Translations under genes and position numbers: made by a program | Notes under the pieces: generated by a model | Databases searched by the model: none | Seen by the model: only the letters and a program-made list of their open reading frames with translations | What the model was told of the DNA's origin: nothing | Part shown: in pieces, positions 1 to 7,557 of the stretch | How positions within the stretch are numbered: position 1 is the first letter of the stretch | How the letters are laid out: every line of letters begins with the position of its first letter | NCBI GenBank assembly: GCA_910584265.1 | Contig: CAJTZE010000063.1 | Span: forward strand, 1-14,494 | DNA: 14,494 nt | Direction of reading: 5' to 3' | Origin: an uncultured Dorea sp. | GTDB taxonomy: Bacteria > Bacillota > Clostridia > Lachnospirales > Lachnospiraceae

Positions 1-300
1 CGTTCAACCCAATCCCCCCGCCCTTTCCCATTCATGGGAAAGGGGGCGGCTCTGGGGGATATACCACCAGAGCCCCTATGTAAAAATGCGCGGGGACAAC
101 GATTGCTTTGGGACATTTTGTCTCGAAGTTGCTATCCGGTATTTATACTTTGCGGGTGGAATGGCCGGGGTCTGCTGGGGGCTGCCTTGATAACCAAAAC
201 AGGGCGGCCCCCAGTGGACTCCGGCCATATCGCGCAGAAACCGCCGCTTTGAGTTTTCCCCAATAGCGGCGGTCAGGTGTAGGTTGGCTCCATTCTTTAG
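1..300. other. GC-rich, hairpin-dense non-coding stretch, possible mobile-element remnant
   Basis: No convincing gene is seen here. The stretch is about 56% G+C by hand count, richer than the genes that follow. It holds at least four inverted repeats in succession: 21-31 with 34-44 (perfect 11 bp, almost no loop), 48-55 with 67-74 (8 bp), 161-189 with 200-228 (29 positions, mostly paired) and 241-248 with 265-272 (perfect 8 bp). Short open frames exist on both strands (34-252 plus, 76-396 minus), but neither has a recognisable domain and both cross the hairpins. The density of dyads suggests a structured RNA or the non-coding part of a mobile element such as an oriT-like region; this is inference. 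The left part may extend beyond the window. Confidence 0.5.
161..228. repeat. Long imperfect inverted repeat (29-nt arms)
   Basis: The arms at 161-189 and 200-228 face each other across a 10-base loop. Of 29 positions, 24 are Watson-Crick pairs; of the five mismatches, three (positions 169, 183 and 187 of the left arm) become G-U pairs in a plus-strand transcript. Mismatches that turn into wobble pairs on one strand hint at selection at the RNA level, but no family is recognised. Confidence 0.6.
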
Positions 301-390
301 GTATCGTGTTATTATGCCCTTGTCAAACACACTAAGATGTTCCCTGTAAAAATAATTGCGGGCGGCAGAGGGTTTGTGTAAATGTGACAA

Positions 391-418
391 TTCCAAAATA
401 ATCTATTTGTGGTAAAAT
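391..418 (+). promoter_or_regulatory. Possible promoter of the patatin/sensor cluster
   Basis: An AT-rich stretch precedes the gene at 443. TAAAAT at 413-418 matches the -10 consensus at five of six positions. The best -35 at normal distance is TTCCAA at 391-396 (16-base spacer), which is weak, so the site may need an activator. GTGACA at 384-389 lies just upstream and resembles the repeats before the PTS operon (5657-5690). Confidence 0.3.
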
Positions 419-442
419 AAAGAGGTTAGGGGGAATTAGATT

Positions 443-1300
443 ATGATACAAGCATCAATGGTACTTGAGGGTGGCGCAACAAGAGGCGTGTTTACCTCCG
501 GCGTTCTGGATTTTCTGATGGAGGAGAACGTGGAGCTATCCAATGTGATCAGCGTTTCAGCGGGCGCATGCAACGGTGTGGATTATGTGTCAAAGCAGAT
601 AGGCAGGACCAGAGACTGTACGATTCACAAGGAGAAGGAGTACAATTATTATTTTGGTTTCAGAAAGTTTGTAAAGGAGAAGAGCATTCTGGATATGGAT
701 ATGATATTTGACAAGTATCCTAATGAGCTGTTTCCCTTTGATTTTGATACGTATTTTGCATCGGATATAGACTGTGAGATTGTAACAACCAACTGCCGTA
801 CCGGGAAGGCCGAATATATGACGGAGAGAACTGACAGAACAAGGCTCATGAAGCTGTGCCGTGCTTCCAGCAGTATGCCGCTGATCTCGCCGATGGTGGA
901 GGTTGACGGGGATTTCTATTTGGACGGGGGACTTGCAGACTCCGTTCCCATCAAGAGAGCCATCCAGATAGGAAAAGAAAAGATTGTTGTCATTCTCACC
1001 AGAAATCCGGGTTACCGTAAGAGGCCCACCACAAAGGCTGTCGCAAAATTGTACCGGAGGGCGTACCGTTCTTATCCGAATCTGGTCCGGACGGCCATCA
1101 GGAGGAATGCAAAATATAACCGGCAGGCTGAACTGGTAGAGAAAATGGAAAAGGAAGGGAAGATATTTGTCCTAAGGCCGCTGATTCCTACGGTATCAAG
1201 GCTTGAGAAGGATTATGATATGCTGATGAACTTTTACGATCATGGATACTGCCTGATGAAGCGGGAATACGGCAGGCTGATGGAGTATCTGGAAGGATAA
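443..1300 (+). CDS. Patatin-like phospholipase family protein (YjjU-like)
   Basis: Predicted Ser-Asp dyad lipid acyl hydrolase of 285 aa, the usual size for the bacterial YjjU-type branch. The glycine-rich oxyanion loop GGATRG is at residues 10-15. The nucleophile motif is SVSAG with Ser39; its first position is Ser37 where the family motif GxSxG has Gly. The catalytic Asp lies in DGG at 161-163, followed by the ADSVP segment typical of the fold. No signal peptide or membrane helix is seen, so it is probably cytoplasmic. The ATG at 443 follows AGGGGGA at 428-434 with good spacing. It ends 8 bases before the next gene and is probably the first gene of the sensor cluster. Its substrate and its link to sugar sensing are unknown; the family call is firm, the role is not. 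Confidence 0.87.
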   Translation: MIQASMVLEGGATRGVFTSGVLDFLMEENVELSNVISVSAGACNGVDYVSKQIGRTRDCTIHKEKEYNYYFGFRKFVKEKSILDMDMIFDKYPNELFPFDFDTYFASDIDCEIVTTNCRTGKAEYMTERTDRTRLMKLCRASSSMPLISPMVEVDGDFYLDGGLADSVPIKRAIQIGKEKIVVILTRNPGYRKRPTTKAVAKLYRRAYRSYPNLVRTAIRRNAKYNRQAELVEKMEKEGKIFVLRPLIPTVSRLEKDYDMLMNFYDHGYCLMKREYGRLMEYLEG

Positions 1301-1308
1301 GCGATACG

Positions 1309-2283
1309 ATGCAGAAAAATTATAGCAGATTATTCTGGAGTGTCCTCATTATTGTAAATATAGTGCTTACTGGAATATTTATATTTGCAGGTACGGATGG
1401 AGCAGACTATTCAGTAAACCAGAAGAAGAACTCATATCTGATTGGCGTCAGTTATATGACGATGAATAATGAATTTTATAAGATCATGAGCGAAGAAATC
1501 AATGCCAGGGTTGACGCAGAAGGAGACCGGATGATTTTAAGGGATCCTGCGCTGGATGCAGACCGGCAGATTACGCAGATCGGAGAGATGCTGGATGCAG
1601 GGATTGATGTGCTTGTCATTACTCCAGTGGACTGGGAGAGCCTAACCTCTGTGCTAAAGAGAGCCAAAGCAGAGGGGGTTTATGTTGTGGTAGTGGATTC
1701 TAATGTATACGATGAGGAGCTGGCAGATTGTACGATTACCTCTGATAATTACAATGCAGGCAGAATTGTAGGGGAATATTTTCTGACCCAGTGCCAGAAG
1801 GCAGACCTTGTTATTCTGACACATGAAACAGCAAAATCCGGGCAGGACAGGGTGCAGGGATTTATGGATGCGGTGGAAGGACATAGCGGCATAAAAGTGG
1901 TTCAGAGGATTGAATGCGAGGGACAGACGGAGATTGCCATGCCAAAGCTTCAGGAGGCAGTTCAGTCAGGGCTTGCCTTTGACAGTGTATTCTGTCTCAA
2001 TGACCTGGCGGCAGTAGGCGTTGTGGCGGCACTGGATGAGCGTCAGATGCTGGATGAGGTACAGGTATACGGCGTGGATGCTTCTCCGGATTCTAAAGCG
2101 TTGATCTATGAGGGCATGATGAAGGCATCCGCAGCACAGTTCCCTACAGAGATAGGCAGCGAGGCGGCAGACGCCATTTATCAGCTGTTAAATGGCGGGG
2201 GCGTCAGCGATCATATTCTGGTGCCGGTGAAGCTGATTACCAGAGAGAATGTAGAAGAATTTGGAATTGACAGATGGCAGTAG
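1309..2283 (+). CDS. Membrane-anchored RbsB-type sugar-binding protein, probable sensor input
   Basis: Periplasmic-binding-protein fold of the ribose/galactose class (Peripla_BP_4), 324 aa. Residues about 8-27 form one hydrophobic helix after a short basic N-terminus. No lipobox cysteine follows, so it looks like an uncleaved anchor with the binding domain outside the cell (about 44-315). Family features include DAGIDVLVITPVD in the first lobe, the TSDNYNAGR segment before the hinge and VYGVDASPDSKALI in the second lobe. No ABC permease or ATPase is nearby, and the gene sits 15 bases before a histidine kinase. That arrangement recalls the clostridial XylFII-LytS xylose sensor, in which an RbsB-type protein presents sugar to a kinase. 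Sugar specificity cannot be read. It begins 8 bases after the patatin gene with a rather distant GGAAGG, so translation may be coupled. Confidence 0.85.
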   Translation: MQKNYSRLFWSVLIIVNIVLTGIFIFAGTDGADYSVNQKKNSYLIGVSYMTMNNEFYKIMSEEINARVDAEGDRMILRDPALDADRQITQIGEMLDAGIDVLVITPVDWESLTSVLKRAKAEGVYVVVVDSNVYDEELADCTITSDNYNAGRIVGEYFLTQCQKADLVILTHETAKSGQDRVQGFMDAVEGHSGIKVVQRIECEGQTEIAMPKLQEAVQSGLAFDSVFCLNDLAAVGVVAALDERQMLDEVQVYGVDASPDSKALIYEGMMKASAAQFPTEIGSEAADAIYQLLNGGGVSDHILVPVKLITRENVEEFGIDRWQ

Positions 2284-2298
2284 CCGGAGGAGAATATA

Positions 2299-3618
2299 AT
2301 GGATGAACACAAAGTGCTGGATTATGCATTAGTGGTTATGAAAAATCTGAATCTGATCATTATTTTATATATGGTAATCCTAATGTCCTTCTGTCTGTGC
2401 GGATACGTGCAGGAGAATTCGGCGCTGGCTTTTTTATCGAGAATTGATACCGTTCCTCTTGCGCCCTGGAAGATACCTGTCCTGGCGGTTACTTTATATG
2501 GCGCCTGTCTTCTGCTCATGTATATACGGGGACTTAACGGCTTTGCACTAGTAGTCAGGGTGACTGCGGAAATGCTGCTCTGTTTCTGCGTCAGCTATCT
2601 TCTGGGCTTCAGCTATAGCGGGATAATGCTGCTGGTGCTTGCCGATACCATGCGGGATATACCGAAGATGAAACGGCAGTTTCCCTTCGCTGCGGCAATC
2701 TGTTTGTTTTATCTTGTCATTGATTTTGATTTGTTATCAATTTATTATAATATGATACCATTTGATACATATTTGGAATATTTTCAGAGAGACAGCAGAT
2801 CGGTGCTTCTGGGAATCCGCAATATCATTGCATCGCTGAATACACTGATTTTTATTATTTATATGATTCTGTCGGTGCGTACCCAGATGAGCGAAAAAGA
2901 ACGGATCATGAGCCTGAATAAACAGCTGAATACTGCAAATGATGAGCTGCAGCGTGCAAATGTCCGTCTGGAGGAATATGCAAGGGAATCGGTAAAAATG
3001 ACGGAGACGAGAGAGCGGAACCGCCTTGCAAGGGAGATCCACGATACCTTAGGACATGCTCTGACCGGCATCATCACCGGGATTGAGGCATGTACAGCCC
3101 TGATGGACGTGGCGCCGGAGGCAACGAAGATACAGCTCAGTGCGATTGCCGAGGTGGCCAGGCAGGGAGTGACGGACGTGCGGCGTTCCGTAAAAGCACT
3201 GAGACCGGACGCTTTGGAGAAATTTGATCTGGAAAATGCCATAAGCAGGACAATCAATGAGATATGTACTGCTACCAATGCGGAGATAGAGTATTGCTGC
3301 GAAGCAAGGCTTGACTGTTTTACAGAGGATGAAGAAGATATCATTTACCGGATCATACAGGAGAGTATTACCAACTCTATCCGCCATGGAAAGGCAGATT
3401 ATATCCAGATATTTATTGAGAGGGAGCATGACATGCTGAAGATCCGTATTAAGGATAACGGAATAGGGTGTGCCAAGATTCAAAAGGGATTTGGGCTTCA
3501 CCATATGGAAGAGAGACTGAACATGCTGAACGGCCGGTTAAGCTATGATGGAACAGACGGCTTTGCGGTGGAGGCTGTAATACCGATCCGGTGGGGTAAT
3601 GGAGGTACAGGAAGATGA
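2299..3618 (+). CDS. Membrane histidine kinase, HisKA_3 (NarL-partner) type
   Basis: Sensor kinase of 439 aa. The N-terminal half holds about six hydrophobic segments (near residues 17-35, 59-77, 84-100, 104-118, 130-150 and 172-192) with only short outside loops, so it has no ligand-binding domain of its own. A charged coiled-coil linker (about 195-240) leads to the dimerisation/phosphoacceptor segment RLAREIHDTLGH, with the phosphorylated His at 248. The ATPase domain shows the N box QESITNSIRHG, the G1 box DNGIG (Asp386) and the G2 box GFGLHHMEER. The missing sensor domain fits a kinase that takes its signal from the binding proteins encoded on either side. GGAGGAG at 2286-2292 is well placed for the ATG. 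Its stop overlaps the start of the regulator gene by 4 bases (ATGA), so the two are translated together. Confidence 0.93.
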   Translation: MDEHKVLDYALVVMKNLNLIIILYMVILMSFCLCGYVQENSALAFLSRIDTVPLAPWKIPVLAVTLYGACLLLMYIRGLNGFALVVRVTAEMLLCFCVSYLLGFSYSGIMLLVLADTMRDIPKMKRQFPFAAAICLFYLVIDFDLLSIYYNMIPFDTYLEYFQRDSRSVLLGIRNIIASLNTLIFIIYMILSVRTQMSEKERIMSLNKQLNTANDELQRANVRLEEYARESVKMTETRERNRLAREIHDTLGHALTGIITGIEACTALMDVAPEATKIQLSAIAEVARQGVTDVRRSVKALRPDALEKFDLENAISRTINEICTATNAEIEYCCEARLDCFTEDEEDIIYRIIQESITNSIRHGKADYIQIFIEREHDMLKIRIKDNGIGCAKIQKGFGLHHMEERLNMLNGRLSYDGTDGFAVEAVIPIRWGNGGTGR

Positions 3619-4292
3619 TTAAAATAATAATTGCAGACGATCAGGAACTGATCCGCCAGAGCCTGCAGATTATTCTGGGGATGGAAAAGGATATCGAGGT
3701 TGTAGATGCAGTGGAGAATGGCCGCCAGGTTATCCGCTCTGTCAGAAAGAATAAGCCGGACGTGATATTGATGGATATCCGTATGCCGGAGATGGACGGC
3801 GTCGTATGCACTCAGATTATCAAGGAGAACCATCCGGAGATCAAGATTATTATTCTGACCACGTTTGATGATGACGAGTATGTATTTAATGCCCTGAAGT
3901 ATGGCGCAAGCGGTTATCTGCTGAAGGGAACCTCCACAAAGGAGCTTGCGGACGCGATCCGGAAGGTATATCAGGGAACAGCGATGATTAACGGAGATAT
4001 TGCATCTAAGGTAGTAAAGCTGTTTTCCAGAATGGCTCAGACGAATCTGACGATACAGGTGGATGAACAGCAGACGGCGAGCTTAAAGCCGACGGAGAAG
4101 CAGATTGTTGCTTTAGTTGGAAGAGGCATGTCGAACAAAGAGATTGCGGGGAAATTAAGCTTGTCAGAGGGAACGGTCAGAAATAGTCTTAGTATTATTC
4201 TAAGTAAGCTTGCCTTAAGAGACCGGACGCAGCTTGCGATATGGGCGGTACAGACCGGGGCGGCAAATATGGAATACGAGGATGATGCATGA
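3615..4292 (+). CDS. Response regulator, NarL/FixJ family
   Basis: DNA-binding response regulator of 225 aa. The receiver domain (about 1-120) has the acidic pair Asp8-Asp9, the phosphoacceptor Asp54 in LMDIRMPEMDG, the conserved Thr in IILTTFDD and the Lys in YLLKGTS. A LuxR-type helix-turn-helix follows (about 155-215), with LKPTEKQIVALVGRGMSNKE and LSLSEGTVRNSLS as the scaffold and recognition helices. It is the cognate partner of the kinase it overlaps by 4 bases. Likely targets are its own cluster and the PTS operon that starts 1.5 kb downstream; this is inference from position and from the GTGACA repeats at 5657-5690. Confidence 0.95.
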   Translation: MIKIIIADDQELIRQSLQIILGMEKDIEVVDAVENGRQVIRSVRKNKPDVILMDIRMPEMDGVVCTQIIKENHPEIKIIILTTFDDDEYVFNALKYGASGYLLKGTSTKELADAIRKVYQGTAMINGDIASKVVKLFSRMAQTNLTIQVDEQQTASLKPTEKQIVALVGRGMSNKEIAGKLSLSEGTVRNSLSIILSKLALRDRTQLAIWAVQTGAANMEYEDDA

Positions 4293-5635
4293 TGAGTACG
4301 GCAAGGCAGAAAAGAAATATAGCGGCGGGAGTCCTGTGCGGATTATTGATAGTCTGCGGGGCGGCTGTCTGGTGTGATTTCCACAAGATGATTCCTGCTG
4401 GCAGAGAACGTGAGATCACCATCGGTGTGTTTTCAGACAGCTACTGGGAGGTTCAGAACGGATATTCATACTACATTTTAAATGACGCAATTGAGCTGTT
4501 TGAGAAACAGAATCCGGATGTAAAGGTGAGCTATGTAAGCGGGATCCTGAAGGAGGATTATTCCGAATGGCTGTCCGAGCGGCTGCTTATGGGCGATGCT
4601 CCGGATGTATTCTTTGTGCTGCCGGAGGATTTTAATGATCTGGCTGAGCTTGGAGCGTTAAGAGCCTTATCTCCGTTTTCCGAGGAGGATGAAGAATTTT
4701 CCAGAGACAGGTTTTATGCATCCGCTTATGTGTATGGGCAGTTTGACAAGGAGCAGTATGCGCTGCCCTATGAATGCGCTCCAAAGCTTATGTTTGTCAA
4801 CAGATCCATCTTAGACGGGGAGGGAATTCCGATGCCTGGCGGGGACTGGAGCTGGGATGACTTCTATGAAATCTGCGAAAGGGTTACCAAGGATACGGAC
4901 GGCAACGGGGTTCCGGATCAGTTCGGAGTAGTTGACTATACCTGGCAGGATGCATTTGACTCCAACGGAGTAGAGCTGTTCAGCCAGAATGGGGAGGAAT
5001 GCTTTCTCTCGGGGAGTAATGTGAGGGAGTCTGTTTCCTTCGTGGACAGGCTGGAGAGCCTGAACAGCGGCTACAGCATCACAAACAGGGAATTTGATGT
5101 TGGAAATGTGGTTTTTCAGCCTATGTCCTTTTCAGAATACCGGGCATATAAGCCGTATCCCTTAAGCGTTAAGAAATATTCCGGTTTCGATTGGGAATGT
5201 ATTCCTATGCCGGCAGGCCCGGAGGGAGATAATATATCCTCTCTGGATACGCTGCTGATTGCTATGAACAAAAATACAAAGAATGCAGAATACGCATGGG
5301 AATTTATGAAGCTGCTGACTTGTAATGAGCAGATCCAGTCGGAAATCTTTGAGTACTCGGAAGGCGTGTCTGTATTGAAGGAGGTTACCAATTCAGAACG
5401 GACGCTGGTTAAGCTGCGGGAACATGTGGAAGATACGGATATACTAAATCATGTGATCCTAAGCGATGCGGTGGAGAATGCGGCGTCGGCTCCCAGATTC
5501 CGGAATTATGACGATGCAGTGTCCGAAGTAGACCGGGCGGTAAGGGATATTGTTGAGAGTAACTCCAATATAAGCACTGGACTTACGATCTGGAATCGGA
5601 CAATTAATAGAAAATTAAAAAATAATGGATGGTGA
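4289..5635 (+). CDS. Extracellular solute-binding protein, family 1, orphan
   Basis: 448 aa, similar to carbohydrate-binding proteins of ABC importers (UgpB/MalE-like SBP family 1). An N-terminal hydrophobic segment (about 11-28) holds Cys17, Cys23 and Cys29, but none sits in a good lipobox, so a membrane anchor is as likely as lipidation. Family signs are the AIELFEKQNPDVKVSYV segment, APDVFFVLPEDFNDLAELG, and the Ca-loop-like DTDGNGVPD at 202-210. No permease genes follow; instead there is a terminator. The start overlaps the regulator stop by 4 bases (ATGA; a second ATG at 4292 is also possible), so this protein is translationally coupled to the two-component system. That suggests a sensing role rather than import, although it could serve a transporter encoded elsewhere. 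Confidence 0.85.
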   Translation: MMSTARQKRNIAAGVLCGLLIVCGAAVWCDFHKMIPAGREREITIGVFSDSYWEVQNGYSYYILNDAIELFEKQNPDVKVSYVSGILKEDYSEWLSERLLMGDAPDVFFVLPEDFNDLAELGALRALSPFSEEDEEFSRDRFYASAYVYGQFDKEQYALPYECAPKLMFVNRSILDGEGIPMPGGDWSWDDFYEICERVTKDTDGNGVPDQFGVVDYTWQDAFDSNGVELFSQNGEECFLSGSNVRESVSFVDRLESLNSGYSITNREFDVGNVVFQPMSFSEYRAYKPYPLSVKKYSGFDWECIPMPAGPEGDNISSLDTLLIAMNKNTKNAEYAWEFMKLLTCNEQIQSEIFEYSEGVSVLKEVTNSERTLVKLREHVEDTDILNHVILSDAVENAASAPRFRNYDDAVSEVDRAVRDIVESNSNISTGLTIWNRTINRKLKNNGW

Positions 5636-5656
5636 TTACATTTCTCCTGAAAATAT

Positions 5657-5690
5657 GTGACAAATGTAATGAAGAATTCGTGACACTTGT
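5657..5690. promoter_or_regulatory. GTGACA direct repeat, candidate operator
   Basis: GTGACAAATGT at 5657-5667 and GTGACACTTGT at 5680-5690 share 9 of 11 bases with a period of 23, about two helical turns. ATGTGACAA also occurs at 382-390 upstream of the sensor cluster. This could be a binding site for the neighbouring response regulator; the second copy also forms part of the terminator stem. Confidence 0.3.
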
Positions 5691-5715
5691 GAAATGCACA
5701 GGTGTCATTTTTTTT
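5681..5715 (+). terminator. Intrinsic terminator of the sensor cluster
   Basis: The arms at 5681-5691 (TGACACTTGTG) and 5697-5707 (CACAGGTGTCA) pair over 11 bp with one G-U, around a 5-base loop, and are followed directly by eight T (5708-5715). It lies 45 bases after the second binding-protein gene and separates the sensor cluster from the PTS operon. Confidence 0.88.
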
Positions 5716-5722
5716 GTATAGT
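5695..5722 (+). promoter_or_regulatory. Possible promoter of the PTS operon
   Basis: TATAGT at 5717-5722 is a good -10 and TGCACA at 5695-5700 a weak -35 with a 16-base spacer, placing the start of transcription about 30 bases before the IIA ATG. The weak -35 would fit an activated promoter. The site lies inside the preceding terminator. No sigma-54 -24/-12 element (TGGC...TTGC) was seen. Confidence 0.35.
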
Positions 5723-5759
5723 TTAGACATGAAAAAAAGGAAAGAAATGAGGTGTGGAA

Positions 5760-6188
5760 ATGAAGTACATAGTTTTGGTCAGCCATGGAACGCTGGCGCC
5801 GGGGCTGCACAACGCATTGTCAATGATTGCAGGAGAGAACCGTGAGGATATTATCTCCACCAGCCTTGAGAACGGGATGGGAGCAGATGTCTATACGGAG
5901 AATGTGCGAAAATGTATTTCCGGCATTACAGCGGAGGATGAGATTCTTCTTCTTGGAGATCTGATCGGAGGCTCTCCGTTAACAAATGCATCCAATGTGA
6001 TCGCAGAGGCGGGACTGTTATCGAAGACGGTCATCATTGGAGGGATGAATCTCCCTCTGGCATTGAATGCGGCGCTGATGAAGGATGCAATGGAGATGGA
6101 TGAGCTGGCGGCGGTGCTGATGGCGGAAGCAAGAGACGGAATTGCAGAGTTTAAAGTAGAAGTTACAGAATCAGAAGATGAGATTTAA
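5760..6188 (+). CDS. PTS mannose-family IIA component
   Basis: Cytoplasmic phosphocarrier of 142 aa that passes phosphate from HPr to IIB, close to the usual 140 aa for a stand-alone IIA of the mannose/fructose/sorbose family. It opens with MKYIVLVSHG, where His9 is the expected phosphorylated residue. LGDLIGGSPLTNAS and the GGMNLPL segment are family hallmarks. I chose the ATG at 5760 because GAGGTG at 5749-5754 is 5 bases upstream; a GTG at 5754 would lie within that ribosome site. It is the first gene of the operon, 15 bases from the IIB start. Confidence 0.93.
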   Translation: MKYIVLVSHGTLAPGLHNALSMIAGENREDIISTSLENGMGADVYTENVRKCISGITAEDEILLLGDLIGGSPLTNASNVIAEAGLLSKTVIIGGMNLPLALNAALMKDAMEMDELAAVLMAEARDGIAEFKVEVTESEDEI

Positions 6189-6202
6189 AGGAGGAAAAGA
6201 GA

Positions 6203-6697
6203 ATGTCAGTTTCATTTATTCGTGTAGATGACCGTATGATCCATGGACAGACCTGTACCAGATGGGCTTTGGAGTACCCTTGCGACGGATTGATCGCAGT
6301 AAACGATGTAGCGGCAAAGAATCCGGTTCTGAAATCGGCCTATAAGAGCGCAAGCGGGAAGAAGACCTTTGTATGGGGCGTGGAAGAATTTATTTCAAAG
6401 AGTGAGAAGGTTTTGAACAGTAAGGACAATTATTTCCTGATCACCAAGAACCCGCTGGATATGGAGAAGATTCTTGTGGAGCATGGGTTTAAGCCGGGAA
6501 TTGATACCGTGATCATTGGTCCCTGTAATGACAGGCCGGGAACAACAAAGCTTGGGAATAACCAGTCTATCACACAGGAAGAGGCTCAGGCGCTGGAAAA
6601 TATCATGAAAGCAGGCTATAAAGTAGAATTTGCGCTGCTGAAGGATGAGGCTATCGGAAACTGGACAAAATTCAGAGGCCAGTTTGGATTTCACTAA
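6203..6697 (+). CDS. PTS mannose-family IIB component
   Basis: Cytoplasmic IIB subunit of 164 aa, the usual family length. It accepts phosphate from IIA on a histidine and passes it to the sugar during transport by IIC/IID. The active-site loop RVDDRMIHGQ is at residues 7-16 with His14 as the phosphorylated residue. Other family segments are GLIAVNDVAAKNP and the C-terminal GNWTKFRGQFGFH-like end. An AAGGAGG ribosome site precedes the ATG. The substrate (mannose, fructose, sorbose, an amino sugar or a fructosyl-amino compound) cannot be decided from the sequence. Confidence 0.93.
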   Translation: MSVSFIRVDDRMIHGQTCTRWALEYPCDGLIAVNDVAAKNPVLKSAYKSASGKKTFVWGVEEFISKSEKVLNSKDNYFLITKNPLDMEKILVEHGFKPGIDTVIIGPCNDRPGTTKLGNNQSITQEEAQALENIMKAGYKVEFALLKDEAIGNWTKFRGQFGFH

Positions 6698-6713
6698 ATG
6701 AGGAGGGAATGAG

Positions 6714-7556
6714 ATGCAGATTAGTTGGATACAAGCAGTATTGCTGGGTTTGTTTGCCTGTTTGTCAAGCATGCCTGGTATGGGAGGCTCATCAATTGGT
6801 AACTATACGTTAGGACGTCCGCTCATTGGCGGTTTGGTATGTGGAATTATTCTGGGAGATATCCCGACAGGCATTATGGTCGGCTGTGCGATGCAGGTGG
6901 TATACATTGCCCTTGTTACACCGGGCGGAACCGTATCTGCCGACGTGAGGGCAGTCAGCTACATCGGTATTCCGCTGGCAATGGCAGCATTAAGCAGCTA
7001 TGGACTGAGTGCAGAGTCGTCGGAAGGCGCGGCCCTTGCAACTTCTTTCGGAACTATGGTTGGTACATTAGGAACCGTTCTTTTCTACGGAACAGCAACC
7101 ATTAACCTGTTATGGCAGCATATGGGATGGAAAGCCGTAGAAAAGAGAGATTATAAGAAGCTGTATCTGATTGATATGGGGCTTCCATGGATTTCGCATC
7201 TGCTCTGTTCTTTTATCCCTACGATGATTATGTGTAAAATGGGAGCAAGCGTGGTAGAACTGATCAAGACAACACTTCCGATGGACGGTATTGCAATGAA
7301 GACGCTCTTTACGGTCGGCGCACTGCTTCCATGTGTCGGAATTGCGATTCTGTTAAAGCAGATTGTAAGGAACGCGGCAGATTTCGTACCATTCCTGTTT
7401 GGCTTTACACTTGCGGCGTCCTTGGGAATTAATCTGGTATCAGCAACGGTTGTTGCAGGTATGTTTGCAATCCTGATCTACAAACTGAAAATGTTATCAG
7501 CAAACAAAGCGGCTGCTGTGGGCGGCTATGACGATGAAGAAGAGGAGGATATCTAA
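6714..7556 (+). CDS. PTS mannose-family IIC permease subunit
   Basis: Integral membrane subunit of the EII-Man/Sor type, 280 aa, about average or slightly long for the family. It is hydrophobic almost throughout and begins with a helix at about 4-20. The conserved N-terminal region NYTLGRPLIGGLVCGIILGD and the PGGTVSADVRAVSYIGIPLA loop mark the family. With IID it forms the transport channel. The C-terminus is unusual in ending in a run of acidic residues (YDDEEEEDI). It lies 16 bases after IIB with a GAGGAGG ribosome site, and its stop is one base before the IID start. Confidence 0.92.
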   Translation: MQISWIQAVLLGLFACLSSMPGMGGSSIGNYTLGRPLIGGLVCGIILGDIPTGIMVGCAMQVVYIALVTPGGTVSADVRAVSYIGIPLAMAALSSYGLSAESSEGAALATSFGTMVGTLGTVLFYGTATINLLWQHMGWKAVEKRDYKKLYLIDMGLPWISHLLCSFIPTMIMCKMGASVVELIKTTLPMDGIAMKTLFTVGALLPCVGIAILLKQIVRNAADFVPFLFGFTLAASLGINLVSATVVAGMFAILIYKLKMLSANKAAAVGGYDDEEEEDI

Positions 7557-7557
7557 T

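Noticed and set aside
1..44. Rho-independent terminator of an upstream gene
   Set aside because: The hairpin at 21-44 is strong but is followed by G-rich sequence, not a T run, and its loop is too short to be typical.
34..396. Open frames of 72 codons (plus) and 106 codons (minus)
   Set aside because: They overlap each other, cross the inverted repeats, have no recognisable motif and no convincing ribosome site.
1309..5635. Complete ABC sugar importer
   Set aside because: Two binding proteins are encoded but no permease or ATPase gene; the kinase and regulator occupy their place.
5754..5759. GTG start two codons upstream of the IIA ATG
   Set aside because: The GTG is part of the GAGGTG ribosome site, which is well spaced for the ATG at 5760.
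5636..5759. Sigma-54 promoter or classic cre site before the PTS operon
   Set aside because: No TGGC/TTGC pair at -24/-12 spacing and no good match to the cre consensus was found by eye.
7528..7557. Earlier in-frame ATG for IID
   Set aside because: It lies inside the IIC gene without a ribosome site; AGGAGG at 7543-7548 points to the ATG at 7558.
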